From positions 1 through 5,191 of the forward strand of contig CAKXBD010000145.1 of assembly GCA_934871445.1 (NCBI GenBank): 5,191 nt of DNA, read 5' to 3'. Shown here one piece after another: positions 1 to 5,191 of this stretch. The DNA is from an uncultured bacterium. Lineage in GTDB: Bacteria; Bacillota; Clostridia; Christensenellales; Borkfalkiaceae. The notes beneath the pieces were generated by a model that was given only the letters and a program-made list of their open reading frames with translations, did no database searches and was not told the origin of the DNA. Numbering within the stretch: position 1 is the first letter of the stretch; the number at the start of each line of letters is the position of its first letter. The position numbers were made by a program, and so were the translations under genes.

Positions 1-1060
1 CCTCCAACGCGCGGGTAGAGACGATCGCGGCGGCGGTGCAACCATATCCCAGCAGAACAGAAAAAGCCGCTCTGCCCGACAATCCGATTTTGGAAAAAAG
101 CCCGTCGGTCATAAAGGCCAGCGCAGACATAAATCCGCTCTCTTCGAGGAAATCGAGAAACAAATACATCAGAGCTATCTGCGGGACAAAGGATAAAACA
201 CTCCCGATACCGCCGAGAAAGCCGTCGCAGACGAGACTTCTCACGACGGGAGATTCTATCCTTCCGCCGCAGAATCCCGCAAAGCGTTCTATAAGTCCTT
301 CAAGCGCTTCTTTGAGTCTCACTCCCGGCATATGTTCCCCGAAAGTAAAGAAAAACACCAACCCTATGAGCGCGAAAAACGCGGGCAGGGCAAAAAAAGC
401 GTTCAGGCAGAGATTGGTAAGTTTATCTGCACCGACGGGCGCGGGAGAATAGGCCGTCGAAAAATACTTGCCAAAGGAGTCCCCCGTCGAAAGAGTATTC
501 GATGACGCTTCCGAGGGAAATTTTTTGTCCCGCAACGGGGAAAGCCGACATTTTTCCCTATATTGCGAAAGAGAAAGAAATACCTCTTTGAGCGCTTCCG
601 CCAACGCTTTGACGGACTTTCTGCGCAAAGCGTCCGTCTCTATACAGCGAATTCCGAGCGCTTCGCTCAGCCGTCCGCAATCGAGTTTACCGCCGCGGGC
701 ACGGAATTTTTTGCACATCGTCAGAACCAGGACGACGGGAAGTCCGCGGGAAAGAAGGCTGTCCGTCAATTTCAGAGAGCGTTTGAAATGTTCCGCGTCC
801 GCTACCTGAACGATGAGAAAATCCCCTTTCTGATCGTCTATATACTTCGCCGCGAGCTTTTCCTCCATGCTCATGCCGTCGAGAGAGTAGAGACCGGGTA
901 AATCCGCGATCAGTCCGAGCGCAAGGCGCTTCGAGGAATTTTTTTCGGATACGCCGACCGTGACTCCGTGATAGTTTCCCGTGCGGTTATGTGCGCCCGT
1001 CAGAGCGTTGAAAAGAGTCGTTTTTCCGACGTTGGGATTGCCCGTAAGCAGAATTTTCAT
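1..1060 (-). CDS. feoB: FeoB-like ferrous iron transporter, N-terminal 353 residues (partial, divergent)
   Basis: FeoB is the inner-membrane Fe(II) permease with an N-terminal cytosolic GTPase domain. The start is ATG at 1060, preceded by GGAGGAG ten bases upstream, and the frame is open to the window edge, so the 3' end is missing. Visible landmarks are the P-loop GNPNVGKT (residues 7-14), switch I NYHGVTV with Thr34, and G3 DLPGLYSL (53-60). The first membrane segment is about 216-240 and ends in a TFG motif. Further on are FVPQI (291-295), LEESGFM (305-311) and GYGCT (338-342), the usual FeoB order. Several things are odd. The G4 motif, normally NxxD, reads TMCK (114-117). The G5 region reads TDA rather than SA. 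The segment between G5 and the first membrane helix is only about 75 residues, shorter than a normal GDI helical domain. The conserved VP after the pore-region Cys is AA. It is coupled to feoA by an ATGA overlap. The family is certain enough, but guanine-nucleotide specificity is doubtful. Confidence 0.9.
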   Translation of the reverse strand, partial: MKILLTGNPNVGKTTLFNALTGAHNRTGNYHGVTVGVSEKNSSKRLALGLIADLPGLYSLDGMSMEEKLAAKYIDDQKGDFLIVQVADAEHFKRSLKLTDSLLSRGLPVVLVLTMCKKFRARGGKLDCGRLSEALGIRCIETDALRRKSVKALAEALKEVFLSLSQYREKCRLSPLRDKKFPSEASSNTLSTGDSFGKYFSTAYSPAPVGADKLTNLCLNAFFALPAFFALIGLVFFFTFGEHMPGVRLKEALEGLIERFAGFCGGRIESPVVRSLVCDGFLGGIGSVLSFVPQIALMYLFLDFLEESGFMSALAFMTDGLFSKIGLSGRAAFSVLLGYGCTAAAIVSTRALE

Positions 1061-1350
1061 TGTTGCCGCTCCTCCGTTTTTTCGTCTGCCGTTTTCCATT
1101 CAGACAAAGAAGCGACGCTATCGGACAATCGGACAATTTTTATTTTTTGCGCACATTCCCTGCGCATACCGACGCGACCGAACGCTGTCTGTATAAGACA
1201 TTCGTGGCCGAAAAATATTTTTTTGAGCATCTTTACTTTCTCGTTCGGAGCGATGCCGAGCATCCTCAGACGCTCTTTGACGTCTTTTTCCGCATCGACG
1301 GAAAGGATCTTTGCATATTCTCCCGATTTCAGTTCATTCAAATCCGTCAT
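1057..1350 (-). CDS. feoA: FeoA, SH3-like accessory protein of ferrous iron transport
   Basis: FeoA is a small cytosolic SH3-like (beta-barrel) protein that works with FeoB in Fe(II) uptake. The 97 residues show the family pattern: LNELKSGEYAKI (4-15), an ERLRMLGIAPNEKVKML stretch (26-42), then FFG (46-48) and a final RVGMRRECAQKI block (59-70), which in the family is the conserved GxxxxLRxxxA-like element. The last 20 or so residues, from about Ser76, are a hydrophilic, charged tail beyond the usual 70-80 residue core. Its stop TGA overlaps the feoB ATG (ATGA), and the feoB ribosome binding site lies within the coding region of this tail. The chosen ATG at 1350 gives a normal N-terminus, but it has no Shine-Dalgarno sequence: the bases just upstream are pyrimidine-rich (TATATTTTTCCT). 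A terminator separates it from the large gene upstream, so it probably has its own promoter. Which signal initiates it is unclear. Confidence 0.95.
   Translation of the reverse strand: MTDLNELKSGEYAKILSVDAEKDVKERLRMLGIAPNEKVKMLKKIFFGHECLIQTAFGRVGMRRECAQKIKIVRLSDSVASLSEWKTADEKTEERQQ
1069..1075 (-). promoter_or_regulatory. Ribosome binding site of feoB inside the 3' end of feoA
   Basis: GGAGGAG lies about ten bases before the feoB ATG at 1060, within the last codons of feoA. Together with the ATGA stop/start overlap it fixes the feoB start and points to translational coupling of the two proteins. Confidence 0.75.
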
Positions 1351-1356
1351 AGGAAA

Positions 1357-1387
1357 AATATATGCCGAAAAAAGAAAAACATGTCCT
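1357..1387 (-). promoter_or_regulatory. Possible weak promoter directly in front of feoA
   Basis: Reading on the minus strand, AGGACA (1387-1382, four of six matches to TTGACA) is followed after 19 bases by TATATT (1362-1357, five of six matches to TATAAT). A start site seven bases after this -10 would fall on the A of the feoA ATG, giving a leaderless message. This would fit the absence of a Shine-Dalgarno sequence. The -35 match is poor and the spacer is long. AT-rich DNA produces such matches by chance, so this is only a candidate. No recognisable Fur or DtxR-type operator was seen, although a GAAAAA-N7-TTTTTC dyad (1374-1392) covers the -35 position. Confidence 0.25.
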
Positions 1388-1390
1388 TTT

Positions 1391-1426
1391 TCAAAAAAAA
1401 TCCGCTTCCGATTATTCGGAAACGGA
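1391..1426 (-). terminator. Intrinsic terminator after the large surface-protein gene
   Basis: On the minus strand an 11-base-pair stem (TCCGUUUCCGA paired with UCGGAAGCGGA, one G-U wobble) closes a 4-base AUAA loop and is followed at once by eight U residues. It begins 17 bases after the stop codon of the 799-residue protein gene. The wobble is a C-A mismatch in the plus-strand RNA, so the hairpin is better on the minus strand and belongs to the gene to its right. The stem is flanked by A5 upstream, so some function in the other direction is possible, though no plus-strand gene is present. Confidence 0.9.
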
Positions 1427-1443
1427 TTTTTCTCTATCGAGCT

Positions 1444-3843
1444 TTATTTTTTCTCGTCCTTGTCGAGTTTCTCCAATTCGGACTTTTTATCTTTTTTTGA
1501 TTTTTTCTTCTTTGTTTTTCCGTTTTCTACGTCTTCCAAAGTTTCATCGGAAGGCTTCACGACGAGCAGAATGATGATGAGAATCAACATCACGGCCGCG
1601 ATGGAGAACAAAACGACGGAAACGATGTTATTTTTCAGCCACTGCGTCTCGCCTTTGATCGTATCTTCTTTGGCATTGACGGAAACGGCCTGATATGCGG
1701 CGGCCTTCTCGCCCGACAATTCCGCATCGGTGAATACGGCGAGGACGATATAGACGCCCTGTTCCTGCGGCTTAAAAGATTTTGAGGAAGGATACCAATA
1801 ATATTTATTGTCCGATTCTTTCCAAGCCTCGGGATGTTTATCTTCATCGATTGTATCGTCGTAAGGTTCTATCTCGCGCAAAATCACTTCGCCTTCCGAA
1901 TTCGGCTTCATTAAGTCGTCGGCCGTAATATTCAATCCCAATCTCTTTGAAAGCAGTTCGGCATATAAACCCGCATAATAATTGAGATAATCGTCGTCCT
2001 CCACTTTGGACAAATCGGCCTTCTCTTTGAGCTCGGAAAATGTGATGAGCGAAAAATCGCTGTCGGAGAAATCCGTATCGGGATACTGCTTTCTGAATGC
2101 GGCGGTATCGAAATAATACAAACCGTATTCACTCGAATGTCCGTCAATTCCTACAACCGTAAAGTCGGAAAGCGTATACGTGACGTCGATAAATCCCGAA
2201 TCTGTATTGTCGCTTCCCTCGGGTTCCTCTACGCTTATACCGCTGTTAGAAATCGAGAAGGTAAAGGAAGGAATGGCTTCGATGTCCCAAACGTTATCGG
2301 AAGTCACTTTGGTGCGATAACCGTCCACGTAGCAGTACATCTCGTTGCCCGCTTTGTCGGAGGCGGTAATCTTGAACTCATAGAGCCCCGTCGAACCGAC
2401 CGCAAGTTTCAAATCTTCATAGCTTATTCCCGTGCTCGAAGCAGGGCTGTCCGAAGTCTGCGTCTTGTAATAGATATTATATTTCAGATTTTTATATCCG
2501 GTATCGTTGTCCGTGATAAGACCTATCGGAGAAGTCAGATAGACATAGGAATTTGTACCTGCGTACACGTCCTTCGCCGCGTCTTCCACCGCTTCCTGAT
2601 AGCTGAGATAGGCTTCATTTTTCTCGTCGAGAACGCTGTTTCCGTCCTCGTCCAATTCATGATTCCCTTCGGTATCTCTGACAATACAGGTATAATCGGG
2701 GCCCTCGGTATTGCGATCCGCGCGGATATATTCAATATCGGAATCCTCCGTGGGCTTCTCTGTCTCTTCCGCATACCAGACAAGCTCATAGGTTGCCGCG
2801 TTGTCGTCGCCGGAGAAGGTATCGTCATTGAGCTTGAAACGGACGGAAATGTATTCCATTCCCTTTTCTTTATAGACGGGCGTATCCATGAAATAGGTGC
2901 TCGTCGTCAAAGTTTTGTATTCCGGCTCCTTTGTCGAGTCCTCTGAAAAATCATCGGGATTGTATTGGTAATACTCCATCGTCTTGGTGACGGAAGTATC
3001 CAAAACATCGATCACCTCATAATCGAGAGAGAACGGAGTTCCCAACGCAAACGAAGAAACGGAATCATTGACGACGAGAACGGGCTTCGCATTATCCGCA
3101 ATCTTCTTATCCTCGTCGAGCGTAAAGGACTGTCCGTTGAGCTCCTTAAAGAGAATCTTCGTGGTCGCGGCGTCACCTTCCGCGCCTTCGGGCATTTCCG
3201 CCTCAAAAACAAAAGGCACCATGGGAGTGGAAGAAGCGGTCGAGGAATATTCCGCAAAATCTGCACCTACATTCGTAAACGTACCGATGCAACTCTCGTT
3301 CAAAAAGACGAAAAATTCGCCTTCTTCGGCGGCGGTATTTTCATTATCCGTTTCCGCAAGCGAAAGCTCGATATCGGTTTTGAGGGCTTCTTCTGAAAGC
3401 TCCGTGGCTTGTCCGTCGTTCACTTTGACGGTAACTTTGCCGTTCGCCTTTTCAAAAACAACGGTATTCGTCGCTTTTTTCTCTTTCATGGCCATAGCGG
3501 GCGCCGCCTCGAAAGTGAGCGTCAATTTTTCGAAATTCGTATCCTTGAACGCAAATTTCATCGTGAGATATTTTGCAGCGTCCTTACCGTCGTACCATTT
3601 CAGGGCCAAATCGCGTTTGAAAGATACGCTTCCGCCATCGGGAAGAGTAAAGGCCATCAGCGTATCGTCGTCCGAATCGGTCCCCACCGAAGCAGACTTT
3701 TCCGCCGTGAAGATACGATAAGGCTCATACGTGACCGCACCGGCCTTGATTCCGCCGAGCATAAGTCCTCCGCCCAAAGCCGTCGCTCCGATTACGCCTG
3801 CAACCAGAAAAGTTAAAATTTTGACTTTATTCTTTTTTTTCAT
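1444..3843 (-). CDS. Large secreted, C-terminally membrane-anchored protein with Ig-like beta domains (family unknown)
   Basis: I do not recognise this 799-residue protein. The N-terminus (MKKKNKVK, then a hydrophobic run at about 9-31 and AGA at 34-36) looks like a Sec signal peptide or signal anchor. The bulk (37-738) is acidic, rich in Asp, Glu, Ser, Thr and Tyr, and beta-strand-like. Residues 40-255 may form one beta-sandwich. Three later stretches end in strand patterns typical of bacterial Ig-like domains: about 257-358, about 433-509 with TGLYEFKITASDKAGN (485-500), and about 525-724 ending in QGVYIVLAVFTDAE (695-708). A transmembrane helix at about 740-763 is followed by a cytoplasmic tail with a poly-lysine cluster (776-799). 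There is no LPxTG motif. Only three Cys (185, 386, 504) lie in the ectodomain. The start has GAGG ten bases upstream, a consensus promoter lies further upstream and a strong terminator follows, so it is probably monocistronic. A cell-surface role is inferred from topology; no enzyme motif was seen. Confidence 0.88.
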   Translation of the reverse strand: MKKKNKVKILTFLVAGVIGATALGGGLMLGGIKAGAVTYEPYRIFTAEKSASVGTDSDDDTLMAFTLPDGGSVSFKRDLALKWYDGKDAAKYLTMKFAFKDTNFEKLTLTFEAAPAMAMKEKKATNTVVFEKANGKVTVKVNDGQATELSEEALKTDIELSLAETDNENTAAEEGEFFVFLNESCIGTFTNVGADFAEYSSTASSTPMVPFVFEAEMPEGAEGDAATTKILFKELNGQSFTLDEDKKIADNAKPVLVVNDSVSSFALGTPFSLDYEVIDVLDTSVTKTMEYYQYNPDDFSEDSTKEPEYKTLTTSTYFMDTPVYKEKGMEYISVRFKLNDDTFSGDDNAATYELVWYAEETEKPTEDSDIEYIRADRNTEGPDYTCIVRDTEGNHELDEDGNSVLDEKNEAYLSYQEAVEDAAKDVYAGTNSYVYLTSPIGLITDNDTGYKNLKYNIYYKTQTSDSPASSTGISYEDLKLAVGSTGLYEFKITASDKAGNEMYCYVDGYRTKVTSDNVWDIEAIPSFTFSISNSGISVEEPEGSDNTDSGFIDVTYTLSDFTVVGIDGHSSEYGLYYFDTAAFRKQYPDTDFSDSDFSLITFSELKEKADLSKVEDDDYLNYYAGLYAELLSKRLGLNITADDLMKPNSEGEVILREIEPYDDTIDEDKHPEAWKESDNKYYWYPSSKSFKPQEQGVYIVLAVFTDAELSGEKAAAYQAVSVNAKEDTIKGETQWLKNNIVSVVLFSIAAVMLILIIILLVVKPSDETLEDVENGKTKKKKSKKDKKSELEKLDKDEKK

Positions 3844-3902
3844 TCAAGCAGTGCCTCGCAATTTTTGTAAGTCTATACCTTTTACAATATTGTGCTTTCT
3901 CT

Positions 3903-3931
3903 ATTTTACACCCAAACGCGCCTTTTGTCAA
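3903..3931 (-). promoter_or_regulatory. Vegetative (sigma-A type) promoter of the large surface-protein gene
   Basis: On the minus strand a perfect -35 box TTGACA (3931-3926) and a -10 box TAAAAT (3908-3903, five of six matches) are separated by exactly 17 bases. The start site would be an A near 3896-3897, leaving a 5' leader of about 53 bases that carries GAGG (3857-3854) ten bases before the ATG at 3843. It is the only near-consensus promoter I see in the window, and it implies substantial expression unless repressed. Confidence 0.8.
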
Positions 3932-3935
3932 ACGC

Positions 3936-3950
3936 ATTTCACGGTGAAAT
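3936..3950. promoter_or_regulatory. Perfect 15-base palindrome next to the promoter, possible operator
   Basis: ATTTCAC-G-GTGAAAT is a perfect dyad with seven-base arms around one central base. It starts four bases upstream of the -35 box of the large gene. On the minus strand no U-tract follows it, so it is not an intrinsic terminator for the pseudouridine synthase gene. Its position suits an activator or repressor site. I could not match it to a known regulator's consensus. Confidence 0.35.
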
Positions 3951-3978
3951 AAACTGTTTTTCTTTTTTTACGCAATTT

Positions 3979-4704
3979 TCACTTGATTTCCACTGCATTC
4001 GGAATATCGAAGGCCTTCCACGGCGTTTCGCTTTCGGGCGGATAGGCCAAAAAGCGCAACCGCTCTTTGGTGACGGGATGAGAAAAGGCAAGCGAATACG
4101 CCCACAGCGCGAGCTTCCCCTTCTGCGCCAAAGCGCCCCCGTATCGCATATCCCCGTAGACAGGGTGAGAGATCCCCGCCATCTGAACGCGGATCTGGTG
4201 CGTGCGCCCCGTATGCAGTCTCACCTCCGCGAGAGAGTATTTTCCCTTGCTTTCGAGAACCTTATAGTCGAGAGAAGCAAACTTCGCGCCCTCCTCCGTC
4301 TGCGTGCAGATATATACGAGATTATTAACCGTATTTTTACGGAGATAATTAGTGAGCGTTCCCCGTTCGGGTTCGGGCGTCCCGCAAAGGACGGTGAGAT
4401 ACCTCTTTTCAAAATCCCCCGTCTGCAAGCCTTCGGTGAGCCGAGCGGCCGCCTTAGATGTCTTAGCGTAGACCATGACTCCTCCCGTGGGCCTGTCCAA
4501 ACGATGTACGAGCCCCGCATACGCATTTCCGGGCTTATTGTAGACAATCTTCAAATAAGTTTTTATCTGATCCAATAAATTATCGTCTCTGCTCTCATCG
4601 GGGCAGCAGGCGGTCATCTGCGGCTTCAAAACGACGATGATGTGATTGTCTTCAAACAGAATTTCAAAGGGCGGACGATAGTCCTTTTGTTCGGTTTCAG
4701 TCAT
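3979..4704 (-). CDS. RluA-family RNA pseudouridine synthase (single domain, no S4)
   Basis: The protein (241 residues) should isomerise uridine to pseudouridine in rRNA or tRNA in the cytoplasm. The family motifs are all present in order. An early strand reads EILFEDNHIIVVLKP (14-28). The catalytic motif HRLDRPTGG (67-75) carries Asp70 as the expected nucleophile. Next come KRY (100-102), with the conserved Tyr102, and LHTGRTHQIR (163-172), followed by HPVYGDMRYG (180-189). A C-terminal FSHPVTKERLRF segment (207-218) is also typical. The usual TSG after the catalytic Asp is TGG here, a mild variation. There is no N-terminal S4 RNA-binding domain, so it is one of the short members, and the exact target site cannot be assigned. 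The ATG lies within the end of the upstream methyltransferase gene (8-base overlap), and GGGAGGA precedes it by about 11 bases. No intrinsic terminator follows its stop codon before the next promoter. Confidence 0.94.
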   Translation of the reverse strand: MTETEQKDYRPPFEILFEDNHIIVVLKPQMTACCPDESRDDNLLDQIKTYLKIVYNKPGNAYAGLVHRLDRPTGGVMVYAKTSKAAARLTEGLQTGDFEKRYLTVLCGTPEPERGTLTNYLRKNTVNNLVYICTQTEEGAKFASLDYKVLESKGKYSLAEVRLHTGRTHQIRVQMAGISHPVYGDMRYGGALAQKGKLALWAYSLAFSHPVTKERLRFLAYPPESETPWKAFDIPNAVEIK

Positions 4705-5191
4705 TGACGAAAATTCCTCCCGCTCCGCAGGGAAGGTCTATTCCTTCCTCCGTCTTTATGCCCACTTCGTAGGCTTCGGTATGTCCGCCGCGCCCCGAGA
4801 GCGTCAGCGTCAGTATATTTTTGAGAACCATGGGCTGCAAGCCCGTCGTATAGCTGTTGATGAGAAAGAAGAGCGGATTCTCGGACAGAAGCTCCCCGCA
4901 CAATTTTACAAAGGGAAATAAATCGTTTTCTATCTTCCACATTTCTCCGCCCGGACCGCGGCCGTAGGAGGGCGGATCCATGATAATCGCGTCGTAACGG
5001 TTACCGCGGCGGATTTCCCGACGGACGAATTTGAGACAATCGTCCACAATATAGCGGATTCCCGAACCGATCCCCGAAAGCCGCGCATTTTCGCCCGCGC
5101 GCTCCACCATTCCCTTTGCGGCGTCCACGTGCGTGACCTGAGCACCCGCTTTCGCACAGGCGACCGTCGCTCCGCCCGTATAGGCGAACAG
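4697..5191 (-). CDS. Class I SAM-dependent methyltransferase, C-terminal 164 residues (partial; RlmI/COG1092-like)
   Basis: The frame is open to the right window edge, so the N-terminus is missing. The visible part starts inside the Rossmann-fold methyltransferase core. LFAYTGGATVACAKAGA is motif I, the SAM-binding glycine-rich loop (here YTGGAT). It is followed by VTHVDAAKGMVERAGENA, whose Asp is expected to bind the SAM ribose. Then come RYIVDDCLKFV and the motif IV segment IIMDPPSYGRGPGGE. The DPPS motif resembles that of RlmI-type 23S rRNA cytosine methyltransferases and related COG1092 proteins, so an RNA substrate is likely but unproven. The ATG or GTG codons inside the visible part are internal, because motif I lies upstream of them. 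The gene overlaps the downstream pseudouridine synthase gene by 8 bases, which suggests co-translation and a shared role in RNA modification. The promoter lies outside the window. Confidence 0.9.
   Translation of the reverse strand: MFAYTGGATVACAKAGAQVTHVDAAKGMVERAGENARLSGIGSGIRYIVDDCLKFVRREIRRGNRYDAIIMDPPSYGRGPGGEMWKIENDLFPFVKLCGELLSENPLFFLINSYTTGLQPMVLKNILTLTLSGRGGHTEAYEVGIKTEEGIDLPCGAGGIFVND

Noticed and set aside
968..1693. 241-codon open frame on the plus strand across the feoB start, feoA and the terminator
   Set aside because: It crosses three minus-strand features, including a clear terminator, and its Ser/Phe-rich translation is what antisense Glu/Lys codons produce.
2137..2946. 269-codon open frame on the plus strand, opposite the large gene
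   Set aside because: It lies wholly antisense to a well-supported coding region, has an Arg/Ile/Val-rich composition without domain logic, and has no credible ribosome binding site.
3068..3721. 217-codon Ser-rich open frame on the plus strand
   Set aside because: It is a shadow of the N-terminal ectodomain of the large gene, with no homology-like motifs.
3833..3840. A8 run just after the start codon of the large gene, a possible phase-variation tract
   Set aside because: It simply encodes Lys codons of the signal peptide n-region, and eight bases is short for contingency switching without population data.
3865..3887. Possible hairpin (TTGTAA ... TTACAA) in the 5' leader of the large gene
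   Set aside because: It has only six A/T-rich base pairs and an 11-base loop, too weak to call a riboswitch or attenuator.
3936..3970. Plus-strand hairpin followed by T-runs (TTTTTCTTTTTTT)
   Set aside because: The T-runs begin about six bases after the stem, and no plus-strand gene exists for it to terminate. The dyad is better explained as an operator candidate.
3857..3979. CGCAATTTT occurring twice in the intergenic region (3857-3865 and 3971-3979)
   Set aside because: A nine-base direct repeat in AT-rich DNA, with the second copy running into the pseudouridine synthase stop codon, is plausibly chance.
3892..4578. 228-codon open frame on the plus strand, opposite the pseudouridine synthase
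   Set aside because: The minus strand there encodes an intact RluA-family protein with all catalytic motifs. The plus-strand frame is Arg-rich antisense.

Overview
The window looks like a piece of a Firmicutes (Clostridia-type) chromosome, probably from an uncultured anaerobe. The signs are AGGAGG-type ribosome binding sites, a consensus vegetative promoter (TTGACA-N17-TAAAAT), a hairpin-plus-U-tract terminator, a Feo ferrous-iron system and a lysine-rich membrane-anchored surface protein. A narrower placement, for example near Christensenellales, is a guess from protein flavour only. No mobile element, CRISPR array, rRNA or tRNA is visible.

Every gene I can support is on the minus strand, so transcription runs from right to left. 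From the right edge there is the 3' part of a class I SAM-dependent methyltransferase (4697-5191, start outside the window). It overlaps by 8 bases an RluA-family RNA pseudouridine synthase (3979-4704). The two form a translationally compact pair of likely RNA-modification genes. A 135-base intergenic region follows, holding a strong promoter and, just upstream of its -35 box, a 15-base palindrome that could be an operator.

The centre is one large gene (1444-3843) for a 799-residue secreted, C-terminally membrane-anchored protein with beta-rich, probably Ig-like ectodomains and a poly-lysine cytoplasmic tail. I do not recognise its family. A clear intrinsic terminator (1391-1426) closes this transcription unit.

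The left part holds feoA (1057-1350) and the first 353 codons of feoB (1-1060, running off the window), joined by an ATGA overlap. FeoA is ordinary in its core. FeoB is unusual: it keeps the P-loop and DxxG motifs but has lost the N and D of the G4 motif, has a shortened stretch between the G domain and the membrane domain, and has an altered GC-x-VPAI pore-region motif. The feoA start has no Shine-Dalgarno sequence. It lies either at the likely +1 of a promoter-like sequence (leaderless) or at the end of an 11-codon Phe-rich upstream ORF.

The window is mostly ordinary. The divergent FeoB, the odd feoA start region and the orphan surface protein are the parts most worth a second look. I see no clear sign of a wholly new multi-gene system.
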